Below, in pieces: positions 50,870-60,555 of a stretch of DNA of 64,000 nt. Numbering within the stretch: the first letter of the stretch is position 1; each line of letters begins with the position of its first letter. The notes below the pieces were generated by a model. It had not been told where the DNA came from, did no database searches, and saw nothing but the letters and a program-made list of their open reading frames with translations. The translations under genes and the position numbers were made by a program. Source of the DNA: Chloroflexota bacterium (GTDB lineage: Bacteria > Chloroflexota > Anaerolineae > Anaerolineales > UBA11579); assembly GCA_013112575.1 (NCBI GenBank), contig JABFGG010000001.1:248001-312000 (forward strand). Direction: 5' to 3'.

Positions 50870-51763
50870 TCATGGGTTGCTGATAAATATCCAACCCCCG
50901 GCCAGTAGAGCAGCCAGGATAAAAGTGGCGATCATCGCCAAAATAAAATCACCATCGTCGCGCTGGTTCTTGAGGCTCAGGTCGGGTGCTTCACCTACCA
51001 ACTGGTAGATAGGACCACCTACCCAAGCGATCATCACACCACCTAAGGCACCCCCGAAATGCCCCCAGTTGTCAATACCTGGGGTTAGGCCAATGAGGAA
51101 ATTGATCACAGCTAACCGTACAATGGAGAAGAATGCCGCCCGCGCTCGTGGTCCAAAGACACGCTGATTCTGGTAAAAGAACACGCCCTGCGCAGCAAAC
51201 AGGCCAAAGACGGCCGTAGAAGCGCCTAACGAGGGTGCTTCGGTGAGCACAAAGGAAGCCACGACCCCAGCAAAGCCGCTGACCAGGTACATGGCCAGAA
51301 ATTTCCAGGAGCCGTAATGGCGTTCCAACTCCGGGCCGAGGATGTAAAGCGCATACATATTGAAACCAATGTGCAGCAGACCGGCATGCAGGAAGACCGG
51401 TGTGATCAAACGCCACAATTGCCCGTTTAGGATTAGACCGTTGTCTTTCAGTCCGTAACATGCGGGTAGATCGCCGGTGGAAAACACGGAACCCGGCTCG
51501 AACCAGGGACAGAGACGCGGGTCAAAGGCAAATTCAGTGATCATTTGCAGCAGAAAGATAATTATTGTAAATCCCAATAACCCATAGGTCACGTAGGGTG
51601 TTACTTGAGGCAGGCGGATGGCCACGCGCTGCGGCTCAATGCGTGGTTGGGCTGGTGGCTGGCTCTGCGCTCCGGGAGGCTGGTCGAGGGGATGAACCTG
51701 CGGTTCTTCAGGATTGTCCTGATCTTGTGGTTCTTCGGGTAGATTGCGTGGGTCTTCGCTCAC
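50870..51763 (-). CDS. Rhomboid-family intramembrane serine protease
   Basis: The 297-residue protein has an acidic, Pro/Gln-rich cytoplasmic N-terminus (about 70 residues) and six to seven spans. The rhomboid core shows FLHAGLLHIGFNMYAL, the active-site serine in GASTAVFGLFAAQGV and the partner His in NWGHFGGALGGVM. The usual GxSG reads GAST, a small deviation. It cleaves membrane proteins within the bilayer. GTG 51763 overlaps the gmk stop (GTGA), so it is coupled to guanylate kinase. Confidence 0.9.
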   Translation of the reverse strand: MSEDPRNLPEEPQDQDNPEEPQVHPLDQPPGAQSQPPAQPRIEPQRVAIRLPQVTPYVTYGLLGFTIIIFLLQMITEFAFDPRLCPWFEPGSVFSTGDLPACYGLKDNGLILNGQLWRLITPVFLHAGLLHIGFNMYALYILGPELERHYGSWKFLAMYLVSGFAGVVASFVLTEAPSLGASTAVFGLFAAQGVFFYQNQRVFGPRARAAFFSIVRLAVINFLIGLTPGIDNWGHFGGALGGVMIAWVGGPIYQLVGEAPDLSLKNQRDDGDFILAMIATFILAALLAGGWIFISNP

Positions 51764-52380
51764 AGGTTCACCTTGCGGGGTTCAGTGCGGTGGTGTTCCG
51801 CCGTAATGATGGACAAAACTGTATCTACAGTGGCTTCCAATTCATTCTCACGATTGACCACAACGTAATCGAATTCCTTGATGCGTTTTAATTCTTGCCG
51901 GGCGGTAGCAATCCGTAAAGCCAGCCCTTCACTAGTCTCCGTTTTGCGGGCGTTCAGTCGTCTGACCAACTCCTCTTCATCTTCCGTTGTCAGGAAGATC
52001 AATATGGCTTCCGGGCTGATCTTGCGTACGGTCGCAGCCCCCTGCACGTCGACGCGCATGACCACATCTTTGCCGCTGGCCAGCGCCTGGCGCACCTGCT
52101 CTTTGGGAATACCCTTGTAGTCATTGTAAACAATGGCGTACTCCAGCAGTTCGTCCTCATCGATCATCTGGGCAAATTCTTCGTTAGAGATAAAGAAGTA
52201 ATCTTTGCCGTGCTCCTCTTCAGAGCGTGCCGTTCGCGTGGTGGCCGTCACCACAAAGTGGAAGGGCAAGCCGCGGGTTTTCATGGCTTCCACCACACTG
52301 TCTTTCCCCACCCCGGAAGGGCCAGAAACCACGATCAAGAGTGGCTCATTGCTTTGGCTGATCTCAAATTCCTGGCTCAA
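51760..52380 (-). CDS. gmk: Guanylate kinase
   Basis: This 206-residue P-loop kinase converts GMP/dGMP to GDP/dGDP. It has LLIVVSGPSGVGKDSVVEAM, TATTRTARSEEEHGKDYFF (GMP site), VVMRVDVQGAATVRKI and FLTTEDEEELVRRLNARKTE (lid). I prefer TTG 52380 because GGAG lies six bases upstream; a TTG at 52407 would add nine residues with no ribosome site. It is divergent from the FmdB-like gene. Confidence 0.93.
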   Translation of the reverse strand: MSQEFEISQSNEPLLIVVSGPSGVGKDSVVEAMKTRGLPFHFVVTATTRTARSEEEHGKDYFFISNEEFAQMIDEDELLEYAIVYNDYKGIPKEQVRQALASGKDVVMRVDVQGAATVRKISPEAILIFLTTEDEEELVRRLNARKTETSEGLALRIATARQELKRIKEFDYVVVNRENELEATVDTVLSIITAEHHRTEPRKVNL

Positions 52381-52482
52381 ATTTCGCTCCGCTAAATATA
52401 GATACAAGAACCAATTATACTTTGTAGGTAGCTCTAGGTACTAAGTCCATGGTGAAAAACCAAATCAGTATAAGTTGTTTCA

Positions 52483-52498
52483 ATTTGTTATAATCAAT
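52483..52498 (+). promoter_or_regulatory. Extended -10 promoter of the FmdB-like gene
   Basis: ATTTGTTATAATCAAT, identical over 16 bases to the dnaN promoter element. TG-N-TATAAT is an extended -10 box with no clear -35. The predicted start near 52501 leaves a leader of about 14 bases. Confidence 0.65.
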
Positions 52499-52514
52499 AA
52501 ATAGGACGTTTCGT

Positions 52515-52886
52515 ATGCCCGTTTACCCCTACACTTGCCAGGATTGTAAAAAAGGGTTTGCCGTTTTCCTCAACTATGAGGAATATGGTAAAAAACTAGT
52601 GCAATGCAAGTATTGTGGCAGCGAGCATGTGCAGCGCCGTCTGGGGCGTGTACGCTTCGCCCGTTCTGAAGGAAGTCGTATGGCGTCATTAGCAGACCCA
52701 TCCAGGCTGGCCGGATTGGAAGACGACCCCAAAGCCATGGCGAAGCTGATGCGTCAGGTGGGGGACGAAACAGGTGAGGATATGGGTGAAGAATTTGGAG
52801 AAGTGGTGGGCCGCCTGGAAGCGGGCCAAAGCCCTCACCAGATTGAAAAGGACTTACCGGATCTGGGAGCCGATGGGGACTTGTAA
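52515..52886 (+). CDS. FmdB/CxxC zinc-ribbon protein
   Basis: This 123-residue protein starts with a FmdB-type zinc ribbon: YPYTCQDCKKGFAVFLNY and VQCKYCGSEHVQRRLG, i.e. two CxxC pairs (Cys8/11 and Cys31/34). An acidic helical tail rich in Met, Asp and Glu follows. Such proteins are proposed regulators or nucleic-acid/partner binders; the exact role is unsettled. It has its own promoter, sharing the dnaN element. Confidence 0.88.
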   Translation: MPVYPYTCQDCKKGFAVFLNYEEYGKKLVQCKYCGSEHVQRRLGRVRFARSEGSRMASLADPSRLAGLEDDPKAMAKLMRQVGDETGEDMGEEFGEVVGRLEAGQSPHQIEKDLPDLGADGDL

Positions 52887-52896
52887 GTAGAGAAAT

Positions 52897-53526
52897 TTAC
52901 GCAGACTTTACTTTTTGCGCCAGACGCTCAAGGATGGCCCGCCGCATATCTTCCTGCACTTTCTCCGGAGGCTGTGTGCCGTCAACTACTACCCAGCGCT
53001 CTGGGTCCTCCGCCATCATAGTTTGATAACCTTTGTAAACCCTTTCGTGGAAAGCCAGGTCATAATCGTCCAGCCGGTTCCATTTGCCGCTTTTCTGGTT
53101 ACGCTGCAAGCCGACCTCGGCCGTAATGTCCAGGAAAATCGTCAGGTCGGGTTTCAGCCCACCCGTAGCGAATTGAATGATCGCTTGTAACTCTTTCAGG
53201 TTCACCTGATGCCCATAGCCCTGATAGGCAATGGTTGAGTCAGCGTAACGGTCGCATAGCACCACTTTGCCCTCTACCAAGGAAGGTCGAATGACTTCAT
53301 TGACCAACTGTGCCCGCGAGGATTGGAACAACAATATCTCGGTGCTGGGGTGCATGGCCTTGTTCCTAAGGTCCATGATGACCTTGCGAACCTGGTCGCC
53401 AATATCTGTACCACCAGGTTCGCGCGTGGGCACCACGTGAAAATCCTGCTGCTCTAAATATTTGACAAGGGGATCGATCTGGGAAGTTTTACCGCTGCCG
53501 TCGGGGCCTTCTAGAGTGATGAACAT
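52897..53526 (-). CDS. tmk: Thymidylate kinase
   Basis: This 209-residue P-loop kinase makes dTDP from dTMP. It begins MFITLEGPDGSGKTSQ (Walker A), has TREPGGTDIGDQVR (DRY/REP region), CDRYADSTIAYQGYG and the lid-like RNQKSGKWNRLDDYD. Length and motifs are normal. It follows the R3H ATPase gene by 11 bases, in the same leftward operon. Confidence 0.95.
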   Translation of the reverse strand: MFITLEGPDGSGKTSQIDPLVKYLEQQDFHVVPTREPGGTDIGDQVRKVIMDLRNKAMHPSTEILLFQSSRAQLVNEVIRPSLVEGKVVLCDRYADSTIAYQGYGHQVNLKELQAIIQFATGGLKPDLTIFLDITAEVGLQRNQKSGKWNRLDDYDLAFHERVYKGYQTMMAEDPERWVVVDGTQPPEKVQEDMRRAILERLAQKVKSA

Positions 53527-53537
53527 TAAGTTAGATG

Positions 53538-55148
53538 CTATTCCCGAAAGATACGCACGCGGCGGTTGGGTTCTTTGCCGTAAGAATGGGAGACCAATTG
53601 GGCTTCCTGTGCCATCTGGTGCTGAATACGCCGCACGTAAGAGGACGCAGAAGGCAACTCCACCCAGCGTTCCCCATTCATCACCGCCGCTATCGCACGT
53701 TCGGCCTCTTCAAGGGCCTGTTCTTCGTTGCGACCAGCAGGTTCTTCAAGGCGCAATTCAAACAGGTTAGAGAGGAACTGCTCCATTTGTTTGACCGTAT
53801 TGGAGCGCAGCACGTACACCGGCATGCCGCGCTGTTCAGCGTTCATGACCGTGCGCTGGCGTTTGCGATAATGGCTGCGTAAGGTGACCAGCACATCGGC
53901 CTCGCTGACATCTTTGGTGATCACGATGGGCACACCGAGGCGTTTGGCTGCATTTGCCAGGCGGTTGCGCGCTACCCCGTAAGCATAGATCTTGAGCGCT
54001 TCTACAGCCTGGCGACGGCTGCTGCGCTCCGCGGCCTGGATGAACTGGTCTGAGACCCGTCTTTCGCCCCCTTCAGAGTTGCCCCCATTATTGCGGCGCG
54101 GGCCACCCACCTGGCTCATAGCCGTGCGGCGGGCGGTGGCTTTTACAGGCGCAGGGGTTTCAACGGCAATGCCACCTTCTTCAGTGCGGCGGCGCACTTC
54201 AGGCTGCAAGGGCGTGGCGCGTAATAAAGCATCCACCGCATCCGACACGTCAGGGTGCACGGCGATCTGGTCACGATGCTGGATCTCGACCAAAACATCA
54301 AAGGTGGGAGGGGAACGGCGTTCTAGTACAGTCTTCTGCGTACCGCGGCGGCGCGCCTCTTCATCAGAAAGCGTGACCGATTCGATGCCACCGATCAGGT
54401 CGGAAAGTGTGGGGTTGATTAGCAAGTTTTCAAGGGTGTTGCCGTGGGCGGTGCCAATCAGTTGCACACCGCGTTCGGCAATCGTACGAGCTGCCTGGGC
54501 TTCCAGTTCACGCCCGATCTCGTCAATCACGATCACTTCGGGGTTGTGGTTCTCCACGGCCTCGATCATGACTTCGTGCTGCAAAGAGGGCGTGGCCACC
54601 TGCATACGGCGGGCGCGACCCACAGCGGGGTGCGGCACGTCGCCGTCACCGCCAATTTCGTTGGAAGTATCTACAACAACCACACGCTTGCTTTCCGCCA
54701 GAATGCGGGCTGCCTCGCGTAACAGTGTCGTTTTACCAACCCCAGGACGGCCTAATAACAGTAAGCTTTTACCACCATCGATAAGATCCTGGATGATGTC
54801 GATGGTGCCGTATACGGCGCGACCTACGCGACAGGTGAGACCCACTACCTCGCCCTGGCGGTTGCGGATAGCAGCAATACGGTGCAGGGTGCGCTCCAGG
54901 CCGCCACGATTGTCCTCATCGAAGCCACCCAGTTGGTTGACAACGTGATCGATGTCCTCGCGGGTCACTTCCCGCTCAACCAGGGTCACTTCGCCGCTGG
55001 TCAGGCGCGCGGTGGGAACGCGCCCCAAATCGATTATCACTTCCAGAAGTTCATCACTGTGGTTGTGGTCTTTGAGCGCTTGTGCCAGGTCTTGCGGTAG
55101 TACCCCCAGTAAGGCGTCTAAGTCATCGGTAATCTGACGTTTACTCAT
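53538..55148 (-). CDS. R3H-domain AAA ATPase (SpoIIIAA/Ycf45-like)
   Basis: The 536-residue protein has a RecA/AAA-like ATPase in its first 300 residues: Walker A GRPGVGKTT (133-141), VVVDTSNEIGGDGDVPH, and Walker B-like VIVIDEIGRELEAQA with GTAHGNTLENLL. A low-complexity linker follows and a C-terminal R3H-type single-stranded nucleic acid domain. Homologs are SpoIIIAA in spore formers and Ycf45 in plastids; the substrate is unknown. It is translated upstream of tmk. Confidence 0.9.
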   Translation of the reverse strand: MSKRQITDDLDALLGVLPQDLAQALKDHNHSDELLEVIIDLGRVPTARLTSGEVTLVEREVTREDIDHVVNQLGGFDEDNRGGLERTLHRIAAIRNRQGEVVGLTCRVGRAVYGTIDIIQDLIDGGKSLLLLGRPGVGKTTLLREAARILAESKRVVVVDTSNEIGGDGDVPHPAVGRARRMQVATPSLQHEVMIEAVENHNPEVIVIDEIGRELEAQAARTIAERGVQLIGTAHGNTLENLLINPTLSDLIGGIESVTLSDEEARRRGTQKTVLERRSPPTFDVLVEIQHRDQIAVHPDVSDAVDALLRATPLQPEVRRRTEEGGIAVETPAPVKATARRTAMSQVGGPRRNNGGNSEGGERRVSDQFIQAAERSSRRQAVEALKIYAYGVARNRLANAAKRLGVPIVITKDVSEADVLVTLRSHYRKRQRTVMNAEQRGMPVYVLRSNTVKQMEQFLSNLFELRLEEPAGRNEEQALEEAERAIAAVMNGERWVELPSASSYVRRIQHQMAQEAQLVSHSYGKEPNRRVRIFRE

Positions 55149-55199
55149 GTTGTTCCCAGAATTCTACTACGATTATAACCCCTTTGAGGTTAAGAGTAT

Positions 55200-57719
55200 T
55201 TAAAGGTCCAGTGGGCAATACTCCTCTAACTCCGGGCTATACCAGAACCAGAAACGCAAATCGCCGATAAACGAATAAACGTCACAGCGTTGTTTGCCGA
55301 TGGATTGCAGATAGGCTTCGTACTCAGCCGCGAGTTGTGGGGCGCGCTCGGCTACTCCGGGATTGACCATGATTAGCGCGTTCTCATCATCAAATAGGGG
55401 AATTGCTTCTTCATAAGTCAGAATATTCGGTTGGCTTGGATTACCAAATACGCTCACGATCTGGAAGCGCGTTTTGTCAACTGGCACTTGATAAAGGTTC
55501 AACATACGCTCAAAAATAGGCACATTCATGCTAACTGCGTCGTTCATGATCACAATACGGTGATCAACGTTTTTGGGTTGGGAGAAGAAATCCTGGAGTA
55601 CGCCCAACTGCATGGTGATGAAATGCTGGTAACGTCCTGATCGTTCAAAAGAAAGGCGGTAGCCTTGATATACATTCACGCACAATACCAAAACCACGCA
55701 GATATTGATCATCCCACGAGTAGTTTGGTCCGAGAACCCCAGTCGCTGAATCTGGGCAAAAAGCCAAAGGATCCCCACGCCGGCAAAGAAAACCTGCCAG
55801 GGGAGCAGCATAAACATGCGTGTAGCCGGGGGAGTGATGTAATTATGGATAACGCCTACTGCCAATAACATAAAGGCGAAGCTCACCAGCATAAAGAGCA
55901 AGAAACGCTCTTCACGCCAGCGCCAGACCAGGTAACTTAGCCCCAGGAAGAAAAACCCGGCGCTGATAACATCCATATACCCCACAACCACGAAATGTGA
56001 TTCCTCAATGAAATATAGCGGTGAGATCAAGGCATAAATGAAGTTCGAGAAGCTATGGAAAAGTGCTGATGGGTTGGCACTTTCCGTGCTGGTCAAGAAA
56101 CTGCCCGGCAGCTTAGAGGTCCAGTATAAGGGTTGGCTAAAGAGTGGAGAGATCAGCAGGAGGGCAGCGAAGGCAGTGGTGCCCCACTGCTTGATGGCTT
56201 GCCAATTGCTTGGTAGACCCTTGTATGTCAGTAAGAGTAAAAAGGGGACTGGGACAGTCAGGAGCGCGCCGGGGAAAGCATAAAAGCTCAGGCCTATCGC
56301 TGCGCCCAGGGCTGCATAACTCCACAAACCTGATGACTGTATGGCTTTGGCCGCCAGGTACAACATCAAGGCAGTTACGAACAGGGCCTGCATGTTGTTA
56401 TAGCCAATACGGCTGAACGCAATGATGTAATGCGAACCCGTCAATAATATCGTGATGATCACCGCCACGCGTTCTTGTAAAAAGTTTTTCAGGAAACCAA
56501 AAAAGAACGGCAAGGTCATCACTGCCACATAGATACTGCTGAAACGCCAGGCAAAATTGCTCACTCCAAGGAGCTTCATGAAAGCAGCCTGAATGATGTT
56601 AGTCAGGTAAGGATGAGAACCATAGGTGAAAGCGCCTAAGAACAGCTTTTCTGATGTACTTACCCAAGGCTGCTCAAGGACCATTAGCGCATCATTTAAA
56701 AAAGCATAATCATCCCCTGCAATCGAGGTCCACCAGGCATTAATGTAGAGCGTATACACGAGCAGAGCCAGGCTCGTGATCCAAAAAGTTGGGCTGACCC
56801 TGTTGCGATAGGGCCATACAGTGAGATAGGCTAGGGCAGTTGCTACCAAAGCCAGCCAGGGGGTACGCGTAGTATCGTAAATACTAACCAACAGCCAGAT
56901 TAGCGCCAGATGTGCCAGGATCATGGATGTCCAGCGTTTACCATGTTCTTTTAGTTTTTTCCCAATCGCTGTCAATGACACTTCATGCAGGGCGAAGCTC
57001 ATTAACAGCAGAACATACAAAACAGCGTATTCCGCTCCGGATTGTCCGTTCCCATAACGCCAGGTACGCGCAGCTACCACGACGAGACATAGCATAGCTA
57101 AGAAGATCAGCCTGTGCGCCCAACGCCGCTGTCGATCCGAAATGGGCATGGCTATCAAGTCTTGTGCAGGCCCCTTATTTAGCCCCAGGTTTTTCACCGA
57201 CACATCTTTTTTAGAAGCCAGACGCATGATGAGAAATAATGCTAACAAGGCAATCAAGATCAAGGGGAAGTAAGGTGGCAAGCGCAGGTCACAGAAGGCT
57301 TCTACCGAGCAGAAGACTGTACGCACCCTTTCAAAACGTGCCGCATCTCCCATCCAGCGGTCCTTGAATACTAGCCAAACTGGTATGCTTGCCAGCCCGA
57401 AGGGTAGGACCAGTTGCCACAATAAGCGTTGGTAAGTATCTTTTGAAAAATTTGATGGGGAGAGAGTGTCTAGCTCAGGGGCCTGAATTGCAGGGGGCTT
57501 GACAGTAGTAGGTTGCGCCTGGGCAGGTTTTGGATTTCGCAGAGTGGCAATCCATGCTTTGATCCTGCTCTGCAAGTTTTTGGGCGTGCTTAACGTGTCT
57601 TGCAGTATAGACTGGGGCCGCATGCTCAGGCCGCGTCTGCGACGCCAAACAGCAATGAGTATGCCGTCAACAATGATAGCCAAGATCAAGATGAACCAAA
57701 ATATCGGTGAGCGCAGCAT
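55200..57719 (-). CDS. GT39-like membrane glycosyltransferase
   Basis: This 839-residue polytopic protein (about 14-16 spans) belongs to the ArnT/PMT-type GT-C fold. It shows an early acidic loop with AGDDYAFLNDALMVLEQPW, then GSHPYLTNIIQAAFMKLLG and RIGYNNMQALFVTALML. A large N-terminal part (about 300 residues) has extra spans, and the C-terminal 250 residues include an extracytoplasmic domain. It would transfer sugar from polyprenyl-phosphate to an extracellular lipid or protein. The substrate is unknown. Confidence 0.82.
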   Translation of the reverse strand: MLRSPIFWFILILAIIVDGILIAVWRRRRGLSMRPQSILQDTLSTPKNLQSRIKAWIATLRNPKPAQAQPTTVKPPAIQAPELDTLSPSNFSKDTYQRLLWQLVLPFGLASIPVWLVFKDRWMGDAARFERVRTVFCSVEAFCDLRLPPYFPLILIALLALFLIMRLASKKDVSVKNLGLNKGPAQDLIAMPISDRQRRWAHRLIFLAMLCLVVVAARTWRYGNGQSGAEYAVLYVLLLMSFALHEVSLTAIGKKLKEHGKRWTSMILAHLALIWLLVSIYDTTRTPWLALVATALAYLTVWPYRNRVSPTFWITSLALLVYTLYINAWWTSIAGDDYAFLNDALMVLEQPWVSTSEKLFLGAFTYGSHPYLTNIIQAAFMKLLGVSNFAWRFSSIYVAVMTLPFFFGFLKNFLQERVAVIITILLTGSHYIIAFSRIGYNNMQALFVTALMLYLAAKAIQSSGLWSYAALGAAIGLSFYAFPGALLTVPVPFLLLLTYKGLPSNWQAIKQWGTTAFAALLLISPLFSQPLYWTSKLPGSFLTSTESANPSALFHSFSNFIYALISPLYFIEESHFVVVGYMDVISAGFFFLGLSYLVWRWREERFLLFMLVSFAFMLLAVGVIHNYITPPATRMFMLLPWQVFFAGVGILWLFAQIQRLGFSDQTTRGMINICVVLVLCVNVYQGYRLSFERSGRYQHFITMQLGVLQDFFSQPKNVDHRIVIMNDAVSMNVPIFERMLNLYQVPVDKTRFQIVSVFGNPSQPNILTYEEAIPLFDDENALIMVNPGVAERAPQLAAEYEAYLQSIGKQRCDVYSFIGDLRFWFWYSPELEEYCPLDL

Positions 57720-57766
57720 AGATTGGCCTTATTCTAATCCCGTATTAGCTTTCCCCAATGGCTGCA

Positions 57767-58738
57767 CTATTGTCTAAGCAGGAATTCTTTTTCGTGTTGC
57801 AAATATGGCTTTGTGTAAGGCATCGTAGCTTTAGGTGTGCTGGCAGCAGCAATCTCAGGCAACGGCGCTGTCTTAAACTCTTTCACTCCGGCAGCCAGGC
57901 GCTTGACCATAACAGCCTGTCGCGGGCCAACTTCTACATCCAGGTTTTCCAGCGAAGCTTCCAGCCAGGAAGCATGGGAGCGCAGACCAATGTAGACTGG
58001 TCGTTTGGCGCTGGGTTTGAGTATATGTAACAGGTCAATCAAACGTTCCGCAACCTGGTCCGTTTCGGGGTGGAAGAAGGGCTGCAACCAGATACCACGC
58101 GGCCCGCTGACCACATCTACAAAAGCCAGCAGTTCACCCTCCTGGTAAAAGACGTAGCCGCTTTTGTCATCCCAATAGGGGGGTTCTACCTGCTGGACAA
58201 GCGCTGGCACAAGGTTATTGTATAAGGCATGGATGGCGAATTCATCTTCCGATTTCGGGCGTCGCCAGGGTGTCTCCCCTCTATCCATCTTGGGAACACT
58301 GGTTATCTTCCATATACGCTGGCGCGAATAGATAGAAAAACCAGCCTTGCGTAAAGCCTCAAAGGTATAGGTAGATTCCTCTACCTCTGCCACAAGGCTA
58401 CGTGCCTGCCGCTCCCCCACACGCTGGACGAGGTTCTCAAGCAATGCAGGCAGGGCCGTCGACTCGATAGCACTTTCAGGAGCCAAAAAGCTGAAACGCG
58501 CAAAGGGTAAATTACGGATGTGCGCCACTTGCCCGACCAGTGGATTGCGCCTGTCCCCATCTTCAAAGGCCAATGATGTGATTACCCCGGTGGTATCCGA
58601 AAGTGGTGAAAGCATGGCACCCATTGGAATCAGCACGCGTCCCCAGGTCAGTGTAGGAATCGTGTCCAGGAAGATACCCTGGTCACGATAGCGATTGAGA
58701 ATCAGCATATCGCGAAGTTCAAAGGGACGAACTGTCAT
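57767..58738 (-). CDS. GNAT-like acetyltransferase of unknown substrate
   Basis: The 323-residue protein begins VRPFELRDMLILNRYRDQG and contains two GNAT-like halves; the second has GELLAFVDVVSGPRGIWLQP and the pairing IGLRSHASWLEASLENL. A clear acetyl-CoA motif (Q/RxxGxG/A) is not obvious, so it may be degenerate. ATG 58738 overlaps the pdxT stop (ATGA), so it is the last coupled gene of the pyridoxal phosphate operon. The function is unknown. Confidence 0.7.
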   Translation of the reverse strand: MTVRPFELRDMLILNRYRDQGIFLDTIPTLTWGRVLIPMGAMLSPLSDTTGVITSLAFEDGDRRNPLVGQVAHIRNLPFARFSFLAPESAIESTALPALLENLVQRVGERQARSLVAEVEESTYTFEALRKAGFSIYSRQRIWKITSVPKMDRGETPWRRPKSEDEFAIHALYNNLVPALVQQVEPPYWDDKSGYVFYQEGELLAFVDVVSGPRGIWLQPFFHPETDQVAERLIDLLHILKPSAKRPVYIGLRSHASWLEASLENLDVEVGPRQAVMVKRLAAGVKEFKTAPLPEIAAASTPKATMPYTKPYLQHEKEFLLRQ

Positions 58739-59316
58739 GCATCCACCATATGTAAAAAATAGCGGTGGAAACGGTCATCACTGGTCAGTTCGGGGTGGAA
58801 GGAAGTTGCCAGCAAGTGACCTTGTTGTGCAGCTACCACGCGGCCATCTTCCAAAGTGGCCAGAGGTTGTGCCTCCCCTTTAACGGACTCGATCAAAGGA
58901 GCGCGGATAAAGACGGCATGATACGGCGGGTTGTTCTCATCCACTCGTTTCAAAACGTCCACATCCAAATCCGTTTCAAAGCTGTCTATCTGGCGGCCAA
59001 AGGCATTACGCGCTACCGTGATATCCATTAAACCCAAAAGGGGTTGTTCGCGTCGCGCATCTTTGGAAAGGAAGATCGCCCCAGCGCAGGTACCCCACAG
59101 GGGCTTTTCTGTACCAAAACGCTTGAGCGGCTCCATCAGTTCATAGGCCACAGCCAGCTTGCCGATCGTGGTGGATTCGCCACCGGGGATGATCAGGCCA
59201 TCCAGCTTTTCCAGGTCCTGGGGCAGCCGCACTTCATGGGCTTCCACGCCCAGTTTGCGCAGCACGCTTATATGTTCTGCAAAGTCACCTTGCAGAGCCA
59301 GCACACCAATGTTCAT
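58735..59316 (-). CDS. pdxT: PdxT glutaminase of PLP synthase
   Basis: This 193-residue class I glutaminase supplies ammonia to PdxS for pyridoxal 5'-phosphate synthesis. Motifs are GVLALQGDFAEH, IIPGGESTT, the nucleophile Cys77 in WGTCAGAIFL and the terminal His-Glu dyad (ATSFHPELTSD). It lies 40 bases after pdxS and is translationally coupled to the GNAT-like gene. Length is normal. Confidence 0.95.
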   Translation of the reverse strand: MNIGVLALQGDFAEHISVLRKLGVEAHEVRLPQDLEKLDGLIIPGGESTTIGKLAVAYELMEPLKRFGTEKPLWGTCAGAIFLSKDARREQPLLGLMDITVARNAFGRQIDSFETDLDVDVLKRVDENNPPYHAVFIRAPLIESVKGEAQPLATLEDGRVVAAQQGHLLATSFHPELTSDDRFHRYFLHMVDA

Positions 59317-59355
59317 TACGTCGCGTTGCTGGTATTAGTATCTGAGGGGTAGTTT

Positions 59356-60255
59356 CTACCAACCACGATCAGCGATCAATTCCTGCTCAGGAATATCACT
59401 GATCTGGCGTCCCACCATCGGCTCACCCAAATTGCGGCTGACCTCAGCCAGGATCTTAGGGTCCTGATAATGCGTGGTAGCTTTAACGATGGCATTGGCG
59501 CGTTTGGCAGGGTCGCCGGACTTGAAGATACCCGAACCCACAAAGACACCATCAACACCCAACTGCATCATCAAAGCCGCGTCAGCGGGGGTAGCCAGGC
59601 CGCCAGCCGCAAAGTTGACCACTGGCAAACGACCAAGTTCTTTGGTCTGCTTGACCAGGTCGTAGGGGGCCTGGATGTCTTTAGCGTAAGCCATCAACTC
59701 TTCGTCGGGCATGTTCTGCAAGCGCCCAATTTCACCCAATACTGAACGCGCATGGCGTACAGCCTCAACTACGTCGCCTGTACCAGCCTCGCCTTTGGTG
59801 CGTATCATGGCCGCGCCTTCGCCTACGCGGCGCAGGGCTTCGCCCAGGTTGCGGCAGCCACACACAAAGGGCACATTGAAGTCATTTTTGTTGATGTGAT
59901 GGGCTTCGTCTGCCGGAGTGAGCACTTCGGACTCGTCAATGTAATCCACCCCCAGCGATTCAAGAATCTGCGCTTCCACAAAATGACCGATGCGCACCTT
60001 GGCCATCACCGGGATGGACACCGTTTCCATGATCTCTTGGATCAAGCCGGGATCACTCATGCGGGCCACGCCACCATCCGCGCGGATGTCAGCCGGGACG
60101 CGTTCCAGCGCCATCACAGCCACAGCGCCGGAGTCTTCAGCGATGCGGGCATGTTCGGCGGTCACCACGTCCATGATGACGCCGCCCTTGAGCATTTGGG
60201 CTAAACCTGCCTTAACAGTAAATGTAGCAGCTTCTTTGTTGTTGTTCTCTGCCAT
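59356..60255 (-). CDS. pdxS: PdxS subunit of PLP synthase
   Basis: This 299-residue barrel synthase condenses ribose 5-phosphate, glyceraldehyde 3-phosphate and ammonia into PLP. It carries [38 protein letters not shown] (first catalytic Lys region nearby), [16 protein letters not shown] and [19 protein letters not shown] start at ATG 60255 (MAENNNKEA) because GGAGTG precedes it; the upstream frame to 60303 has no ribosome site. Confidence 0.95.
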   Translation of the reverse strand: MAENNNKEAATFTVKAGLAQMLKGGVIMDVVTAEHARIAEDSGAVAVMALERVPADIRADGGVARMSDPGLIQEIMETVSIPVMAKVRIGHFVEAQILESLGVDYIDESEVLTPADEAHHINKNDFNVPFVCGCRNLGEALRRVGEGAAMIRTKGEAGTGDVVEAVRHARSVLGEIGRLQNMPDEELMAYAKDIQAPYDLVKQTKELGRLPVVNFAAGGLATPADAALMMQLGVDGVFVGSGIFKSGDPAKRANAIVKATTHYQDPKILAEVSRNLGEPMVGRQISDIPEQELIADRGW

Positions 60256-60360
60256 TTGAGCACTCCTGGAGAGTAATACGTATAGTGCGGGCGATTCTAC
60301 CACGCAGGCTCATTTGGATTGTCAGGGAAAGAACGATTCCGGAATCGAAAACTCAGGCTA

Positions 60361-60555
60361 TCAGTGCGCGTGTTCCCCGCCCGCCAGACCCTGTGCGCCG
60401 GGCAATTTGTCGGCCAGTTGGCTGGGTTTATGAATCAATATGGGCAGGTGCTGCGAACACACCCAGTATTCTGAACCTTTATATTGGAACTGCACCAAGG
60501 GCACGTTGTCGCTTGTCTGTTCACACACCAGGCAATGGGCGGAAGTTGCATTCAT
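60361..60555 (-). CDS. Small Cys/His protein, possible zinc binder
   Basis: The 64-residue protein has CLVCEQ near the start and VCSQHLPILIHKP in the middle, giving three Cys and several His residues plus a His-rich tail (GGEHAH). AGGAGAG precedes the ATG by about 5 bases, which supports translation. It is likely a small metal-binding or redox protein. I do not know its family; it may be co-transcribed with pdxS, which starts about 106 bases downstream on the same strand. Confidence 0.65.
   Translation of the reverse strand: MNATSAHCLVCEQTSDNVPLVQFQYKGSEYWVCSQHLPILIHKPSQLADKLPGAQGLAGGEHAH

Noticed and set aside
53992..54948. Rightward 318-residue frame opposite the R3H ATPase
   Set aside because: Low-complexity Ser/Arg/Pro-rich translation with no family resemblance; it mirrors a strongly supported ATPase gene.
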